NCBI RefSeq assembly: GCF_002797935.1
Contig: NZ_PGER01000001.1
Location: forward strand, 558,001-622,000
Direction: 5' to 3'
Origin: Flavobacterium sp. 1
GTDB lineage: Bacteria > Bacteroidota > Bacteroidia > Flavobacteriales > Flavobacteriaceae
Length of the DNA stretch: 64,000 nucleotides
Shown: one piece after another, positions 62,344 through 64,000 of the stretch
Position numbering within the stretch: position 1 is the first letter of the stretch
How the letters are laid out: each line of letters starts with the position of its first letter
Notes under the pieces: model-generated
What the model was told of the DNA's origin: nothing
Seen by the model: the letters and a program-made list of their open reading frames with translations, nothing else
The model's database searches: none
Translations under genes and position numbers: made by a program

Positions 62344-62400
62344 TGGTAGATAATTTGGTTAGTATTTATTTTTTATTTATTGTCTTTTTAGAATGCTTTG

Positions 62401-64000
62401 TTATTCTCCGAGATTTTTTTCAATTACTTCACAAGCTCTGCGTACTTCCTGAACGGTTGCTGGTGCATCTAGTCGAAAAAGCGGTGATAGTTTACGCTCT
62501 GTTCTTGAGGCACGTATGGCATCTTTTATGGCGAAGAAAACGCTGTTGGCTAATACTAGGGGAGGTTCACCGACTTCCTTTGCCGAGAATATTTGATTTG
62601 TATCTTCTGGGATGCTTTTTACCGATTCTTCATCTCTAGGGAATAAGAAAGTATTCATTTCTAATGGAATGGTAGTAACAGCAGGAATCTTGTAACGCCA
62701 AGTGTTGGTTGAGTTTAATCTTCCTTTATTAACACCTTCAGTTTCTGATACTAATTTTTCGGTAAGCAGGTATCCGATACCCTGAACAAAAGCTCCTTCT
62801 ACTTGTCCTATGTCGATGGCAGGATTCATACTCCATCCCATATCATAAATGATGTCTGAACTAATAATCTTAACTTCACCTGTTAGGATATCAACCTCGG
62901 TAACTGAACATGCTACCGAATAAGTAAAACCAACAAAGGAATCAACACCACCGCCAAGTTTGGCATCTTTAATACGAGCTATGCCCGGAATGTTAGGCTG
63001 ATCTGCTTCGGTTTTGAAAGTCATGGTAGGGATTTGAACCTCACCGCCTTTTATTTTAGTATTAAAAGAAGCAATAAGATTTACTCTTTGTGAAGCGGCC
63101 AAATTGATGAGGTGCTGCCAAATCATTAATTCATTTCCTTCACTAACTTTGATTTTTTTAGCCCAGCCTTTATTTTCTCCTGCACCATAGTTCCAAAAGT
63201 CTATGTTTTTGTTTTTACACCAGTCTTCACCGTTTTCTTTCAGCATTTGGTAACCAAACTCCATAAGTCTGGCCCGCATTTCTTCGCAGGTTTGTTTTAC
63301 GGCTTCGCAGGAATATGGTGTTCCAGTAGAACCTCCTGTACTTGTTGGATTTGGAGTGACACTTGTATTTACATTGTCAATAAATATCATTTCCATTGGG
63401 ATTCCCAAGACATACGCTGCTACTTGCTGCGCCTGAGTAACTAAGCCTTGTCCAATTTCTACACCACCCTGATGGATGACAACAGTTCCGTCACTTGGAT
63501 TTATAACCACGATAGCAGCAGATTGCTCTAGTGCAAGCAAATTGTATCCTGAGCCATATTTTACAGGTATCATAGAAATACCTCTTTTATGCCATTTGTT
63601 TTCTTTGTTGAATTTTTGAACATCTTGATATTTAGCTTCAAAATTTGAAACTTTCTTAGCATAAGCCCATACTTGTTTCATATAACAATACGAAAGTGCT
63701 TGCCCGAATGGGGTAACATCACCACGATCGTAGAGATTTTTTTCACGCAAATCTTCTGGTCTCATGTTTAATGAGATAGCCGCATCGTCAATGGCGTTTT
63801 CAACAATATTTTTTCCTTGGACATCGCCAAAGGCACGCATCGCTGTACTAGGAGCTGTATTGGTTCGGCATACATCGATTTGACTTTCAAAATTTTTGAT
63901 ATTGTAAGCATTGTCTGTTCGCAATTGAATACAGTTTGATACGATAAAAGAGCAGTCATAGAATGCGCCGCCGTCTCCCCACATTTTCAATTGGAATCCA
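62401..64000 (-). CDS. Xanthine dehydrogenase family molybdopterin-binding subunit, C-terminal part (5' end beyond window)
   Basis: The frame stays open to the right edge, so only the last 530 or so residues are visible. Key segments are GFQLKMWGDGGAFYD, RTNTAPSTAMRAFGDVQG (molybdopterin contact with the Arg of the active site), HQGGVEIGQGLVTQAQQVAAYVLG, STGGSTGTPYSCEAVKQ and the closing EVGEPPLVLANSVFFAIKDAIR with the catalytic Glu. The sequence resembles the eukaryote-like XDH/XdhB form that oxidises hypoxanthine and xanthine. Haem lipoprotein and xdhC genes follow on the same strand. Confidence 0.92.
   Translation of the reverse strand, partial: GFQLKMWGDGGAFYDCSFIVSNCIQLRTDNAYNIKNFESQIDVCRTNTAPSTAMRAFGDVQGKNIVENAIDDAAISLNMRPEDLREKNLYDRGDVTPFGQALSYCYMKQVWAYAKKVSNFEAKYQDVQKFNKENKWHKRGISMIPVKYGSGYNLLALEQSAAIVVINPSDGTVVIHQGGVEIGQGLVTQAQQVAAYVLGIPMEMIFIDNVNTSVTPNPTSTGGSTGTPYSCEAVKQTCEEMRARLMEFGYQMLKENGEDWCKNKNIDFWNYGAGENKGWAKKIKVSEGNELMIWQHLINLAASQRVNLIASFNTKIKGGEVQIPTMTFKTEADQPNIPGIARIKDAKLGGGVDSFVGFTYSVACSVTEVDILTGEVKIISSDIIYDMGWSMNPAIDIGQVEGAFVQGIGYLLTEKLVSETEGVNKGRLNSTNTWRYKIPAVTTIPLEMNTFLFPRDEESVKSIPEDTNQIFSAKEVGEPPLVLANSVFFAIKDAIRASRTERKLSPLFRLDAPATVQEVRRACEVIEKNLGE

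Noticed and set aside
63988..63990. Start codon of the xanthine dehydrogenase subunit at TTG 63990
   Set aside because: The frame continues upstream as conserved protein (GFQLKMWGDGG) to the window edge, so the gene is simply cut.

Overview
The window is chromosomal DNA of a Bacteroidota bacterium, most likely a Flavobacterium. The support is low GC, many promoters of the Bacteroidota -7 type TAnnTTTG shortly before start codons, a tmRNA whose tag reads GEGNYALAA, and families typical of flavobacteria (BT_3928, DUF1599, CreD with DUF1361, MlaE/F/D, many SPII lipoproteins). Organism identity is inference from these signs.

Left accessory region (1-5590): a frameshifted gene of unknown function that enters from the left edge, an HNH nuclease, an AbiE-type toxin-antitoxin pair with a palindromic operator candidate, a gene remnant, and a tyrosine recombinase broken by one extra base in an A-run. 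The recombinase points away from the 3' end of ssrA (tmRNA, 5591-5984), which is the likely attachment site of a decaying integrated island.

Core region (6150-50970): mostly housekeeping genes in short operons. They include a class C-type serine hydrolase, a saccharopine/alanine dehydrogenase-like enzyme, fumC, an M16 protease, a large patatin-like lipase with a racemase, cbpA-cbpM, an Mla-type lipid ABC system, a NifS-like desulfurase and a CreD/DUF1361 membrane cluster with a winged-helix regulator. A 17-bp palindrome occurs in front of two of the transcription units in that cluster. Further on are tandem outer-membrane paralogues, kdsA, two YeeE/YedE genes, clpS-prmA, tpiA-TlpA-BT_3928-DUF1599, folP, rlmH and a TauE transporter. 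A TPR protein and an overlapping pair of unknown exported proteins lie between prmA and tpiA. Three copies of a dispersed repeat with conserved ends and a variable hairpin, plus a MITE-like element, sit in gaps.

Cassette region (51131-57100): the most unusual part. Five genes, all on the minus strand, each end 5-13 nt from a copy of a conserved 75-135 bp repeat with inverted-repeat structure, which is the layout of integron gene cassettes with attC sites. No integron integrase is visible. Cargo is four small orphan proteins (one resembling EF-Tu domain 3) and an OLD-type AAA/TOPRIM nuclease. An IS110 element has inserted into one repeat. Its upstream non-coding end folds into two stem-internal-loop structures; the first carries an 8-9 nt match to the left flank and a 10-nt complement to the right flank, as expected of a bridge RNA target-binding loop. 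The empty target reconstructed from the two flanks matches the sibling repeats.

Right region (57130-64000): minus-strand genes for XdhC, a phosphoesterase/phospholipase C-like enzyme, a DNase II homologue, a monohaem c-type lipoprotein and the C-terminal part of a xanthine dehydrogenase molybdopterin subunit that runs off the window. Together they suggest oxidative purine metabolism next to DNA and phosphoester hydrolysis, though that link is inference.
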